Shown in pieces: positions 45,692 to 54,906 of a DNA stretch of 64,000 nucleotides; position 1 is the first letter of the stretch, and every line of letters starts with the position of its first letter. The DNA is taken from contig PTKS01000004.1 in assembly GCA_002937855.1 (NCBI GenBank), forward strand, positions 62,001 through 126,000, given 5' to 3'. The position numbers and the translations under genes are program-made. The notes under the pieces are model-generated. The model did not search any database. It was given only the letters and a program-made list of their open reading frames with translations, and had not been told where the DNA came from. Source of the DNA: Alphaproteobacteria bacterium MarineAlpha5_Bin12 (lineage in GTDB: Bacteria > Pseudomonadota > Alphaproteobacteria > HIMB59 > GCA-002718135).

Positions 45692-46900
45692 TTAATCAAA
45701 ACCACCAAAATCTTTAAATAGATTAGGATCAGCGAAAATATCACCGTAATCTTGATTGCCCCCAAGCTCACCGCCTTGTAAGGATTCTTCGCTAACTTGA
45801 TTTTCTTGAAGTAATTTTAGTTGATCAGAAAATTTTGATTTTTTTTGTGCTTCAGCGGCAGAAACACATTCAGTACCATAAAGGTTATTTTTAATTAAAT
45901 AGTTAAAAGTAAAGATTCCAATAAAAATAATAAATAAAAAAACAAAAATTGATTTTGGAATTTTGAAAGTTTTTGATTTTTCTTTTTTTAAACGACTGTC
46001 TTGGGTCTTTTCAAATAATAATAAATTTTGTTTTTCTTTTTTCTTTTTATCTTCCCTCCTTCTAATAACTTCATATAGTATTGCTGCTGTTAGTGTTAGT
46101 GCAATGATAACAAGGGCTAAAGCACTTATTGCGGGACTAATACCAAGTCTTACTTTTGAAGCAATCACTGTGGTTAAAGTCTGTTCTGATAAGATACTAA
46201 AAACGGTTGTGTTATAATTTTCAAAAGAAGCTAAAAAAGCTATAACAGCAGAAGATGCAATTGCCGGCATAAGATATGGAACTAATATTTTAAAAAAAAC
46301 TTGAGTTTGGCTTGCGCCTAAATCTAAAGCTGCTTCTTCTTGTGTTTGGTCAAATCTTTGAAGTCTTGCAACAAATATTAAGAAACAATAAGTTGAAATA
46401 AAACAAGTTTGTCCTAAAATTGTTAAGAATATACCGTTTCTACCTATATCAGAAATAAACCCACCGCCGCCTATTGTAGCGATTCTATCCCATAAAACAA
46501 CTGTGGATATTCCAATTATAACTCCTGGAAAAAGTACAGGCATAATAGATATTGAATAAAACATTGTTCTTAATCTGCTATGAACTTGTGTTAAAACAAT
46601 TGATGCTGCCATTCCTATTGGAACTGATAAAATAACTACACCCGATCCAATTATCAAACTTTTTATCAATCCATCATGTACACGCCAGTCTGATGCAAGT
46701 CCAGCTAAGTGTTGCCCATCATACGCAATTTTTCCCTCTCCAAACCATCTCCAACTAAAACATTCCCAAGGCGTAATTGCTGGAAATTCTGCTGAATTAA
46801 AAGCTGTAACACTCATTATTATAAGTGGACCAAATAGATATGTTAAAAAAATAAAAATATATAATCCGAGCAGAAAATTTAAAACATGTTGAGATCTCAT
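45692..46900 (-). CDS. Pot-type ABC transporter permease (PotC-like) with C-terminal extension
   Basis: 402 residues; PotC proteins are usually about 260-290. Residues 1-280 are a normal six-helix permease with the EAA loop EEAALDLGASQTQVFFKILVP. Residues 281-402 add a lysine-rich linker, a further membrane helix (about 317-336) and an acidic tail with a glycine/aspartate-rich end (GGELGGNQDYGDIF). Its ATG overlaps the PotB-like stop by ATGA. The added segment would lie outside the core transporter; its role is unknown. Confidence 0.86.
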   Translation of the reverse strand: MRSQHVLNFLLGLYIFIFLTYLFGPLIIMSVTAFNSAEFPAITPWECFSWRWFGEGKIAYDGQHLAGLASDWRVHDGLIKSLIIGSGVVILSVPIGMAASIVLTQVHSRLRTMFYSISIMPVLFPGVIIGISTVVLWDRIATIGGGGFISDIGRNGIFLTILGQTCFISTYCFLIFVARLQRFDQTQEEAALDLGASQTQVFFKILVPYLMPAIASSAVIAFLASFENYNTTVFSILSEQTLTTVIASKVRLGISPAISALALVIIALTLTAAILYEVIRRREDKKKKEKQNLLLFEKTQDSRLKKEKSKTFKIPKSIFVFLFIIFIGIFTFNYLIKNNLYGTECVSAAEAQKKSKFSDQLKLLQENQVSEESLQGGELGGNQDYGDIFADPNLFKDFGGFD

Positions 46901-47808
46901 CTTATAATTTCACCAATTTTGACCTTGAATATTCTCATCATTAATAAAACAAAAACTACAGATACTGATAAAAGTAAAATTGAATATGCTGAACCTCTAG
47001 ACCAGTTATCATTCATATTAAACCATTGATAAATTAATTGAGTAAACCAATAAGTATTAGGACTACTTAAAACCACAGGTGTTGCTAATGCGCCAGCAGT
47101 CAACATAAATACCATTGTGCAGCCAGAAGCAATACCTGCTTTAGCGTGAGGAATGACTATTCTCCAATGTGTTCTAAATGTAGAAGATCCAAGATCTTTT
47201 GCTGCTTCAAGCTGGTTGGTGTCGAGACTTTCTATTGCATTATATAAAGGAAAGATCATCAAAAGAATATATGCATATGTCAAACCGGTATACAAAGCAA
47301 TGTCCATAGCAATAAAATTTATACCGGTATCTATGAATCCTATAGAAATCAAAATATTATTGATAACACCCTCTCCAGCAAATAAGATACGTAATGCAAA
47401 AGATCTTAAAAGCTCATTAATCCAAAAGGGAATGATTAAGGCTACTATTAAAAGTCTTGCCGAATTTGGCTTTGCAACTTTTGCCATATAAAATGCAATA
47501 GGATAACAAAAACACAAATTTAAAACTGTGACCAAAATTGCTGTAATAATAGTATTTAAAAAAACACCAATATCTACATAATTATAGGCATCCTCACTAG
47601 TTTCAGAACCAAAAATAAAATGCTTATAGTGAACAAGTGTATGAACATCGTCTGGTCCGCCCCGAAGTAATGGAGGTAAATTTGGCCTAAAAGACAAATC
47701 TAACATATAAAGTTGGGGAATAATAATTAGAAAAATTAGCCAAAAAACAATAGCAATAATAAAGTAAGTTGAAATTAAAGGCCCATTTTTTTTAAAGAAA
47801 TAATTCAC
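46897..47808 (-). CDS. Pot-type ABC transporter permease (PotB-like)
   Basis: 303 residues, six membrane helices, with the EAA coupling loop LEAAKDLGSSTFRTHWRIVIP. Forms the transmembrane channel with the PotC-like protein for polyamine-, opine- or amine-type substrates. Eleven-base gap after the ATPase gene and ATGA overlap with the next permease. Confidence 0.9.
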   Translation of the reverse strand: MNYFFKKNGPLISTYFIIAIVFWLIFLIIIPQLYMLDLSFRPNLPPLLRGGPDDVHTLVHYKHFIFGSETSEDAYNYVDIGVFLNTIITAILVTVLNLCFCYPIAFYMAKVAKPNSARLLIVALIIPFWINELLRSFALRILFAGEGVINNILISIGFIDTGINFIAMDIALYTGLTYAYILLMIFPLYNAIESLDTNQLEAAKDLGSSTFRTHWRIVIPHAKAGIASGCTMVFMLTAGALATPVVLSSPNTYWFTQLIYQWFNMNDNWSRGSAYSILLLSVSVVFVLLMMRIFKVKIGEIIR

Positions 47809-47819
47809 CTTCTAACCTA

Positions 47820-48932
47820 CTAATCGACTGCTAAAGATCCTTTGGGAAGGACCACTGCTTTTTGAGAAGAAAAAGTTAATTCAATATCTTTGTTATTTGA
47901 AAGATTACTGGTATCTACTGCGTTGGGTACACTAAACCTAACATTCATTTTTGAATTTATTTTTAAGTAAATATTTTTTATATTACCTTCAAATTCAACG
48001 GTATTTACTCTTGCTTTAAAAGTATTATCAAGTTGAGTATTCTCGTTTTTTATAAAAATTGATTCTGGTCTAATGAACATAATCACTTCCTGGCCAGTTG
48101 AAAAGGAATGATTTTTTCCATCACCAGTTTTACCGGATTTAGCAACAAAAGTATTATTGTGAGATTCTACTCTAATTTTATCTCCTTCAACTGATACTAC
48201 CTTTCCATAAAATGGATTATTTTCACCAACAAAAGTAGCAACGAAAGGAGTATGAGGAAAGTCATATACATCATCGCACAATCCCACTTGTTCTAATTCA
48301 CCTTCATTCATAACTGCAACCCTATCAGACATTGTAAGAGCTTCCCCTTGATCATGAGTTATGTAGATAAATGTTATTCCAACTCTTTTTTGGATTGCCC
48401 TAAGTTCTGTTCTCATTTTTTGTCTCAGTTTCAAATCTAAAGCTGATAGTGGTTCATCCAATAAAAGAACTTTGGGTTCTATGGCTAATGCTCTAGCAAT
48501 AGCTACTCTTTGACGCTGACCTCCTGACAATTCGTGCACCTTTTTATCTCCTTGTCCGCTTAAGGCAATAAGATCTAAAAGTTCATCAGCTCTTTTTTGT
48601 CTTTCTTGTTTTCCAACACCTCTTACTTCTAAAGAAAAAACAATATTTTCTGAAACTGACATCAATGGAAACAAAGCTAAATTTTGAAAAATAAGTGAGG
48701 TTGGTCTTTTATTTGGACCAATACCTGCCATATCCTGACCTGCAATCAAAACTTTTCCTTCTGATGGATCCAAAAAACCCGATATTGCTCTTAACAAAGT
48801 TGTTTTACCACAACCTGAAGGTCCTAAAAAACTAAAAAATTCACCTTGATTTATTTTCACACTTACATTTTTTGCGGCATAAAAACTTCCAAAAGTAACA
48901 GAAATATTATTTAGCTCTACGTCAGCACTCAT
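47820..48932 (-). CDS. Pot-type ABC transporter ATP-binding protein (PotA-like)
   Basis: 370 residues: Walker A GPSGCGKTT near residue 38, signature LSGGQRQR, Walker B LLLDEPLSALD, switch THDQGEA, and a C-terminal TOBE regulatory domain (IRPESIFIK). Energises the importer. Separated from the binding-protein gene by a strong terminator hairpin at 48989-49024. Confidence 0.93.
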   Translation of the reverse strand: MSADVELNNISVTFGSFYAAKNVSVKINQGEFFSFLGPSGCGKTTLLRAISGFLDPSEGKVLIAGQDMAGIGPNKRPTSLIFQNLALFPLMSVSENIVFSLEVRGVGKQERQKRADELLDLIALSGQGDKKVHELSGGQRQRVAIARALAIEPKVLLLDEPLSALDLKLRQKMRTELRAIQKRVGITFIYITHDQGEALTMSDRVAVMNEGELEQVGLCDDVYDFPHTPFVATFVGENNPFYGKVVSVEGDKIRVESHNNTFVAKSGKTGDGKNHSFSTGQEVIMFIRPESIFIKNENTQLDNTFKARVNTVEFEGNIKNIYLKINSKMNVRFSVPNAVDTSNLSNNKDIELTFSSQKAVVLPKGSLAVD

Positions 48933-48988
48933 AAACCCCCCAAATTATTTAGAGCAAGAAAATACAATATAAAACGTTCTAATTAAAC

Positions 48989-49024
48989 CAAAAAAAAGCG
49001 TCCTGGTAAAAATAACCAGGACGC
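48989..49024 (-). terminator. Strong intrinsic terminator/attenuator between potD-like and potA-like genes
   Basis: GCGTCCTGGT (48998-49007) and ACCAGGACGC (49015-49024) form a perfect 10-bp GC-rich stem with a seven-base loop, followed on the - strand by a run of eight T and GG. It sits right after the binding-protein stop, so most transcripts should end there and only read-through reaches the ATPase and permeases, giving excess binding protein. Confidence 0.85.
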
Positions 49025-49048
49025 TAATTACTTGTATTTATAGCCTAA

Positions 49049-50218
49049 TTACGCTGTTTCAAATTTGTTAGCGTACTCTGCTCTTGCGTCAGCATACCAA
49101 GGTGGCTCAGGTGGCCATGGATTTAGCTTAGAAGCTGTATCTCCTGGATAAACCGCTTGTGCAATTGCTTTTGTTTCATCTGTATAATAATCAGAAGCTC
49201 CAACTACTGCTGAATTGTAACCAATTGCATTAATTGTTGCTCCTCCAACTTCAGGAGTAAAACTATAGTTGATTAGCTCGTATGCTTCATCAATATTTTC
49301 TGCTTTAGCTGATAGAGTAATTCCATCTACCCATGCTAGAGCTCCTTCATCGGTTGTTTGATATGCAACAGGTTCTCCTGCTTTCATCATTGAAACAATT
49401 GGTCCATCCCAAGTTTGTCCAACAACAACTCCATCAGAAGTAAATCCTTGCTTCTGAGGATCTGCACCTGACCAAAATTTAACAAGGTTACCTTTTTTTG
49501 AAATACAATAATCAGTAATTACTTGCCAATTTTTTCTCATAGTGTCTTCATCTTTATATGATGACCAAAAATCCATTTTTCCTTGATGATGCATCCATAT
49601 TCCACAACCAGTCATCATGGAATAAGTTCTTCCCATCATAAATGGTGACGCAACTCCTGGATTTGGTTCCCAAATATCACCAAAGCTTGGTAATCCATCT
49701 GGCGACCATTTATCAGTTCTCCAAGAAATTGATTCAGTTCCCCACAATTGTGGAACCCAATGCGAACCTTTACCTCCAAAGTTCCAGTCTCTTTCTCCAA
49801 CAGCAACCATTCCAGGGTTAACATTACCAATATTGGTAATCTTACTCATGTCAAAAGGTGCAAGCACTCCAAGATTTTCCCACTGGAGGGCTCTCATATT
49901 TGTTGGACTAGCAAGATCATAACCAGCACCACCACCAGCTTTCATCTTTGCTATAATTTCTCCGTTATCACCTATTTTAGTGTGATTAACAGTAATTCCA
50001 GTTTTTGCTTTAAAATCTGCAACAACTGAATCGGGTAAATATTCACCCCACATTACTACATTTACTTCTCCACTAGATGCAGCAAAAGCATTCTTCACAA
50101 ATAATGGAGCAGCGCCTACTAGCGCAGCTGCAGCTGCACCTCTCTTTAAAGCAGTTCTTCTAGTAAATTTTCTAGCAGCTTTAAGAGTTTTTAGGCTTGA
50201 TTGTTTATTTTTATCCAT
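49049..50218 (-). CDS. Pot-type ABC transporter periplasmic binding protein, Tat-exported
   Basis: 389 residues. The N-terminus has a twin-arginine signal (TRRTALK, R20-R21) before an alanine-rich hydrophobic core and AFA cleavage near residue 46, so export is by Tat, folded. The mature protein begins EVNVVMWGEYLP, as in PotD-like extracellular solute-binding family 1, and has several tryptophans suited to cationic amine binding. Substrate polyamine, agmatine-like or guanidino compound is not settled. Preceded by a perfect ribosome binding site. Confidence 0.9.
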   Translation of the reverse strand: MDKNKQSSLKTLKAARKFTRRTALKRGAAAAALVGAAPLFVKNAFAASSGEVNVVMWGEYLPDSVVADFKAKTGITVNHTKIGDNGEIIAKMKAGGGAGYDLASPTNMRALQWENLGVLAPFDMSKITNIGNVNPGMVAVGERDWNFGGKGSHWVPQLWGTESISWRTDKWSPDGLPSFGDIWEPNPGVASPFMMGRTYSMMTGCGIWMHHQGKMDFWSSYKDEDTMRKNWQVITDYCISKKGNLVKFWSGADPQKQGFTSDGVVVGQTWDGPIVSMMKAGEPVAYQTTDEGALAWVDGITLSAKAENIDEAYELINYSFTPEVGGATINAIGYNSAVVGASDYYTDETKAIAQAVYPGDTASKLNPWPPEPPWYADARAEYANKFETA

Positions 50219-50224
50219 AAGGAT

Positions 50225-50230
50225 CCTCCT
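50225..50230 (-). promoter_or_regulatory. Consensus Shine-Dalgarno of the binding-protein gene
   Basis: AGGAGG on the - strand, six bases before the ATG at 50218. A full consensus site is uncommon among the genes here and fits high expression of a periplasmic binding protein. Confidence 0.6.
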
Positions 50231-50366
50231 ATGATAATTTTAAAAATATACTAACTATACTAATGATTTTATGACAAGTATTATTTAACAAAATATTAAT
50301 TTTTTCTTATATTTCTGTTGATTATTAGGGAATTATGCTTAACTATATCATTTTAAGACACATAAA

Positions 50367-51413
50367 ATGTTGACTACAGTCATAGGAGCATATCCAAAAC
50401 CTAGTTATCTAGAAATAACAGATTGGTTCAAATCTGATGGAGGTACTGATACTGAATATCCGACAAAGTATTATATTAATGAACTAAAAGGTCTTGGAAA
50501 TAGCGCTGAAAAATTATTTAATAGGGCTACTAAAGAAATAATAAATGACCAGATTGAATGTGGAATTGATATAATAACTGATGGTGAAGTTAAAAGAGAA
50601 AATTATATTCATTATCACTGCAGAAATTTAAATGGAATAGATTTTAATAAACTAACAAAAAAAACAGCGAGAACAGGAAATTATAGCTGTTACCTTCCCA
50701 CAATTACTAATAAAATTAATTCTTCAAAGCCATTTCTAACTAATGATTGGCATGAAGCTCAAAAAATTTCTAAAAAACCTGTAAAAATTACTATTCCCGG
50801 ACCTCTTACTATTTCAGATACTATTTCAAATCAATATTACTCTTCTGACAAAAAAATGAATGAAGATTTAAGTTTGTCAATAAATGTAGAAATATTAAGA
50901 TTAATTGAAAAAGGATGTAAGTATATTCAAATTGATGAACCTTTATTCGCAAGAAAACCTAAAGAGGCTCTAGATTATGGTATAGAAAATTTAGAAAGAT
51001 GTTTTTATGGTTGTGGTGACAAAGTAGAAAAAATAGTCCATATATGTTGCGGGTATCCTGATAAATTAGATGCCATAAACTATCCTAAAGCACCTCTTAA
51101 ATCTTATTTTGAAATTTCGAAATACTTAGATGATTCTACAATAGATGTAGTTTCAATTGAAGATGCTCACCGACATAATGATTTAAAACTTCTAGAAATA
51201 TTTAAAAAAACAAAAGTTATTTTGGGATTAATAAAAATTGCAAATAGTAAAATTGAAACAGTAGATGAAATTGACTATAGGATAAAAGAAGCTTTAAAAT
51301 TTATAGATAAAAATAGATTAATTGCAGCTCCAGATTGTGGTCTGGGGCATCTTTCAAGAAATTTAGCAAAAATTAAATTAAAGAATTTAGTAAAAGCTGC
51401 AAAACAAAATTAG
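50367..51413 (+). CDS. Core-MetE: C-terminal-type cobalamin-independent methionine synthase
   Basis: 348 residues, corresponding only to the catalytic half of MetE (about 760 residues). Zinc ligands are visible in HICCG (HxC), a glutamate region around IQIDEPLF, and the distal cysteine in PDCGLGH. Homologues of this short type transfer methyl from a corrinoid protein or other donors to homocysteine rather than from folate; which donor acts here is unknown. Divergent from the Pot-like importer and convergent with alanine dehydrogenase (four-base stop overlap). Confidence 0.82.
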   Translation: MLTTVIGAYPKPSYLEITDWFKSDGGTDTEYPTKYYINELKGLGNSAEKLFNRATKEIINDQIECGIDIITDGEVKRENYIHYHCRNLNGIDFNKLTKKTARTGNYSCYLPTITNKINSSKPFLTNDWHEAQKISKKPVKITIPGPLTISDTISNQYYSSDKKMNEDLSLSINVEILRLIEKGCKYIQIDEPLFARKPKEALDYGIENLERCFYGCGDKVEKIVHICCGYPDKLDAINYPKAPLKSYFEISKYLDDSTIDVVSIEDAHRHNDLKLLEIFKKTKVILGLIKIANSKIETVDEIDYRIKEALKFIDKNRLIAAPDCGLGHLSRNLAKIKLKNLVKAAKQN

Positions 51414-52525
51414 TTTATTACTGTTTCTGGAGATGAAAAATTGTAGCCTAGTTCTTCTGCTACTGCTTTGTGAGTTATTTTTCCTTTAAAAACATTAAGA
51501 CCATTTAAAAAATTATTGTTATCTTTCAAAGCATTTCTATAACCATCATTTGCTAGCTTTAAAATATATGGGAGTGTAGCTTTATTTAATGCTAAAGTAG
51601 ATGTTCTTGGAACTCCACCAGGCATATTTGCAACGCAATAATGAACTACGCCATCAATAACATATGTTGGATCTGCATGCGTTGTTGGTTTACTGGTTTC
51701 AACACATCCTCCTTGATCTATTGCCACATCAACAATGACTGAACCTTTTTTCATTTTTGATAACATTGTTTTAGATACTAATTTTGGTGCATTAGCTCCA
51801 GGAATTAGTACTCCTCCAATTACTAGTTCACTTTTACTTATTAAGTCTTCAATATCAGCCTTATCACTATTAATAGGAATAATTGAGTCTCCAAATTTAG
51901 ATTCAAGTTCATTTAATCTATCTTCAGATTTATCTACTATATACACTTTAGCTTTCATTCCTGTAGCAATTAATGCTGCATTCTCACCAACAACCCCACC
52001 TCCCAAAATTAAAACTGTCGCTGGAGCAACTCCAGGGGCTCCACCTAAAAGCAACCCCCTTCCTTTTTGTGTTTTTTCTAAAGAATGAGCACCTGCTTGT
52101 ATAGACATTCTTCCAGCAACTGCACTCATAGGAGCTAATAAAGGAAGTTTAAAATTATTATCAGTAACCGTCTCATACGCTATACAGATTGAATTAGATT
52201 TAACCAAACCACTTGTTAGCTCTGCATCGGCAGCTAGATGTAAATAAGTAAACAACAACTGATTTTTATTAAGCATAGCAACTTCATTTTTAAGAGGTTC
52301 TTTTACTTTAATTATTAATTCTGAATCTTTAAAAATATCTTCGGCCTTACTTACTATTTTTGCACCAGCTGATTCATATTCAGAGTTTTCAAATCCCGCA
52401 TCAAATCCTGCATTATTTTCAATTTGAACTTTGTGACCATTATTTGTAAGTTCTTTAACACTATATGGAGTTAATCCAATCCTAGTTTCCTGTGCTTTTA
52501 TTTCCTTTGGGACTCCGATTAACAT
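51410..52525 (-). CDS. ald: Alanine dehydrogenase
   Basis: 371 residues, usual length. N-terminus MLIGVPKEIKAQETRIGLTP, NAD site ILGGGVVGENAALIA, and VDVAIDQGGCVETSKPTTH are the Ald/PntA signatures. Reversibly oxidises alanine to pyruvate plus ammonia. Its ATG is coupled to the aminotransferase stop, so the pair can regenerate pyruvate used as amino acceptor and release nitrogen as ammonium. Confidence 0.95.
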   Translation of the reverse strand: MLIGVPKEIKAQETRIGLTPYSVKELTNNGHKVQIENNAGFDAGFENSEYESAGAKIVSKAEDIFKDSELIIKVKEPLKNEVAMLNKNQLLFTYLHLAADAELTSGLVKSNSICIAYETVTDNNFKLPLLAPMSAVAGRMSIQAGAHSLEKTQKGRGLLLGGAPGVAPATVLILGGGVVGENAALIATGMKAKVYIVDKSEDRLNELESKFGDSIIPINSDKADIEDLISKSELVIGGVLIPGANAPKLVSKTMLSKMKKGSVIVDVAIDQGGCVETSKPTTHADPTYVIDGVVHYCVANMPGGVPRTSTLALNKATLPYILKLANDGYRNALKDNNNFLNGLNVFKGKITHKAVAEELGYNFSSPETVIN

Positions 52526-53865
52526 TAATGGCTTTTCTGATAGTTTGTTATACCTTTTCTAAGCTTTTCAATAATCTCATCAATATGGGATTTTTCTGAA
52601 ATAAATGGAGGGGCAACAATTAAGCAATCTCCAGTAGCCTTCAAACTTAATCCTGCTTCAAATAACTTTTTAAAAGTTGCATAACCTGATTTACCTGGTC
52701 TTTCATCTAAAACAATATCAATACCTCCCATCATTCCGTATCCTCTGATATCAACAATGGATTCAATATCTTTCAAACTAAATAAACCATCTAAAAAATA
52801 TGGAGACATTTCAGCCGCTCTATTGATAAGATCCTCTTTTTCAAATATATCCTGCATTGCAAGTGCTGCAGCTACTGAGGCAGGTATTGCTGAATATGTA
52901 TATCCATGAAAAAATTCTACTGTACCTTTAGGTGACCCTTTAATTATTGTTTCATAAATTTCTTCCTTTGACGCAACAGCTCCCATTGGCATAACTCCAT
53001 TTGTCATTGCTTTTGCCATAGTAATGATATCAGGAGTAACTTCAAAAGCATCGGCTCCGAATGCTTTTCCAGTTCTTCCCCATCCCGTAATTACTTCATC
53101 AAATATTAATAAAATACCATGCTTATCACATATTTCCCTTAAACGTTTTAAATATCCTTTTGGAGGTACTAATGTTCCTGTTGATCCAGCAATTGGCTCT
53201 ACAATACATGCAGCTATATTTTCAGGCCCGATATTCATCGAAATTCTTTCTAAGTCATCAGCAAGTTCTGATCCTGTTTCTGGTTGGCCTTTCACAAATT
53301 TGTGCTCTGGTAAGTGAGTGTGTCTCATATGATGAACATTTGGCATTAGTATACTTGAAAATGTTTTTCTATTAGCAATCATGCCCCCAACTGAAATTCC
53401 TCCTATGTTCATCCCATGATAACCCCGTTCTCTTCCAACTATATGGGATCTATGACCATCTCCCCTAACTTTGTGGTATGCAATTGCTGTTTTAATTGCT
53501 GTCTCTACAGCTGAAGAACCACAAATTGTAAAAAATATTCTATTTAAATTACTAGGTGTATGTTTTGAAATTTTTCTTGCTAATTCAAAAGAACCTGGAA
53601 AACCTTGTTGAAATGGTTGAACGTAATCTAATTCTTCTAATTGTTTTGCAACAGCTTCTTTTATTTCTTTTCGGCTATGACCTGCTGGATTGCAAAATAA
53701 TCCAGAACTAGCATCTATTAATTTATTTCCATGATGATCTTTGTAATACATACCTGATGCATTTGTCATCAATCTTGGACTTTCTTTATAATCTTGATTC
53801 GCAGTAAATGGCATCCAATGCTCTTCAAGTGAATTTGGTAACTTAGTTGTTTGCTCTGTGCTCAT
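52525..53865 (-). CDS. Class III (omega-type) aminotransferase, probably pyruvate-dependent
   Basis: 446 residues from the ATG at 53865, which has AGGA nine bases ahead; the frame extends to 53922 without family match. Fold type I PLP signatures include LIFDEVITGWGRTGKAFG and the lysine region TMAKAMTNGVMPMGAV. N-terminal EEHWMPFTANQDYKESPRLM is typical of omega-amino acid:pyruvate and taurine/hypotaurine:pyruvate aminotransferases. Coupled to ald, which points to pyruvate as acceptor. The donor (beta-alanine, taurine, GABA or putrescine) cannot be fixed. Confidence 0.88.
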   Translation of the reverse strand: MSTEQTTKLPNSLEEHWMPFTANQDYKESPRLMTNASGMYYKDHHGNKLIDASSGLFCNPAGHSRKEIKEAVAKQLEELDYVQPFQQGFPGSFELARKISKHTPSNLNRIFFTICGSSAVETAIKTAIAYHKVRGDGHRSHIVGRERGYHGMNIGGISVGGMIANRKTFSSILMPNVHHMRHTHLPEHKFVKGQPETGSELADDLERISMNIGPENIAACIVEPIAGSTGTLVPPKGYLKRLREICDKHGILLIFDEVITGWGRTGKAFGADAFEVTPDIITMAKAMTNGVMPMGAVASKEEIYETIIKGSPKGTVEFFHGYTYSAIPASVAAALAMQDIFEKEDLINRAAEMSPYFLDGLFSLKDIESIVDIRGYGMMGGIDIVLDERPGKSGYATFKKLFEAGLSLKATGDCLIVAPPFISEKSHIDEIIEKLRKGITNYQKSH

Positions 53866-53986
53866 AAATATTTTCCTGTAAATAATTATATAGTAAGAAA
53901 TATCATTTTCTTTAGACTGCATACACTAATTTTTTTTTTAAATTAATAGGAAAAATAGACTTCATAGTATAAAAGTGGATAACTCG

Positions 53987-54901
53987 ATGCTATCTGATAA
54001 AGAAATATTAATACCAACAAATCTTTTAAACTTGGCAAGTTCCACTAAAAAGGTAAAAGCTGCGATAATTTCAGCAGAAAATAATATGGTTATGGAATCT
54101 ACAAGAGATGCAACTCTTAATTCACTAATAGACCCAATTTTTATTGGTAATAAAAAAATAATTCAAAGGGAAGCAGAAAAAATTGAATGGGATATAGGAA
54201 ATTTTGATATAATTGAAGAATCACAAGATGAAAACAAAGCTCTTAAAGGTGCTGAATTAGCAAGTAAAGAAGAAGTAAAAATTTTAATAAAAGGTCATAT
54301 TCATACAGATGTTTTAATGAAAGCCTTTTTGAAAAAAGAATTTAATCTTATTGAGAAAAAAAGATTAAGTCACATATGGCATATGACTATCAATAAGAAT
54401 GATAAACCTTTATTTATTACAGATGGTGCCTTAAATGTTTCTCCAAGAATTGATGTAAAAATGCATATTTTAAATAATGCAATTGAATTTGCTAAAAAAA
54501 CAGGGATTAGAAAACCAAAAGTTGCAATTTTATCTGGTACGGAAGATCCAATAAAAAGTATGCCAAGTTCAATTGAAGCAAAAGAAATAGCCGAGAGAGC
54601 AAAAAAAGAAAATATAGATGCAGATGTTGCAGGTCCTCTCGCATTTGATAATGCAGTTTCGCCTGAAGCTGCTAAAATAAAAGGAATAAAAAATAATGTA
54701 GCAGGCAATGCTGACATTATTATAGTTCCAAATCTTGAGGCAGGTAATTCGTTAGTAAAAATGATGATTCATTTTATGGGAGCTTGTGCTGCTGGAATTA
54801 TTTTAGGAGGAAAAGTACCTGTAGTTGTTACTAGTAGATCTGATAGTAAATCTTCTCGAATAGCCTCCATAGCTGCCGCTATCGTAGCTAAAACAAATTA
54901 G
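53987..54901 (+). CDS. Phosphate acetyl/butyryltransferase family enzyme
   Basis: 304 residues from ATG at 53987 (a GTG at 53975 is an alternative). The PTA_PTB domain shows AILSGTEDPIKSMPSS, VAGNADIIIVPNLEAGNSLVKM and KVPVVVTSRSDS, characteristic of phosphotransacetylases and phosphotransbutyrylases. Interconverts acyl-CoA and acyl phosphate. It is divergent from the aminotransferase/ald pair and heads a run with a DMT transporter and an FrhB-like gene. No kinase partner (ackA/buk) is in the window. Confidence 0.87.
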   Translation: MLSDKEILIPTNLLNLASSTKKVKAAIISAENNMVMESTRDATLNSLIDPIFIGNKKIIQREAEKIEWDIGNFDIIEESQDENKALKGAELASKEEVKILIKGHIHTDVLMKAFLKKEFNLIEKKRLSHIWHMTINKNDKPLFITDGALNVSPRIDVKMHILNNAIEFAKKTGIRKPKVAILSGTEDPIKSMPSSIEAKEIAERAKKENIDADVAGPLAFDNAVSPEAAKIKGIKNNVAGNADIIIVPNLEAGNSLVKMMIHFMGACAAGIILGGKVPVVVTSRSDSKSSRIASIAAAIVAKTN

Positions 54902-54906
54902 AATTT

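Noticed and set aside
50219..50366. Riboswitch upstream of core-MetE
   Set aside because: No SAM-, cobalamin- or glycine-type conserved core or strong stem is visible in the 148-base gap.
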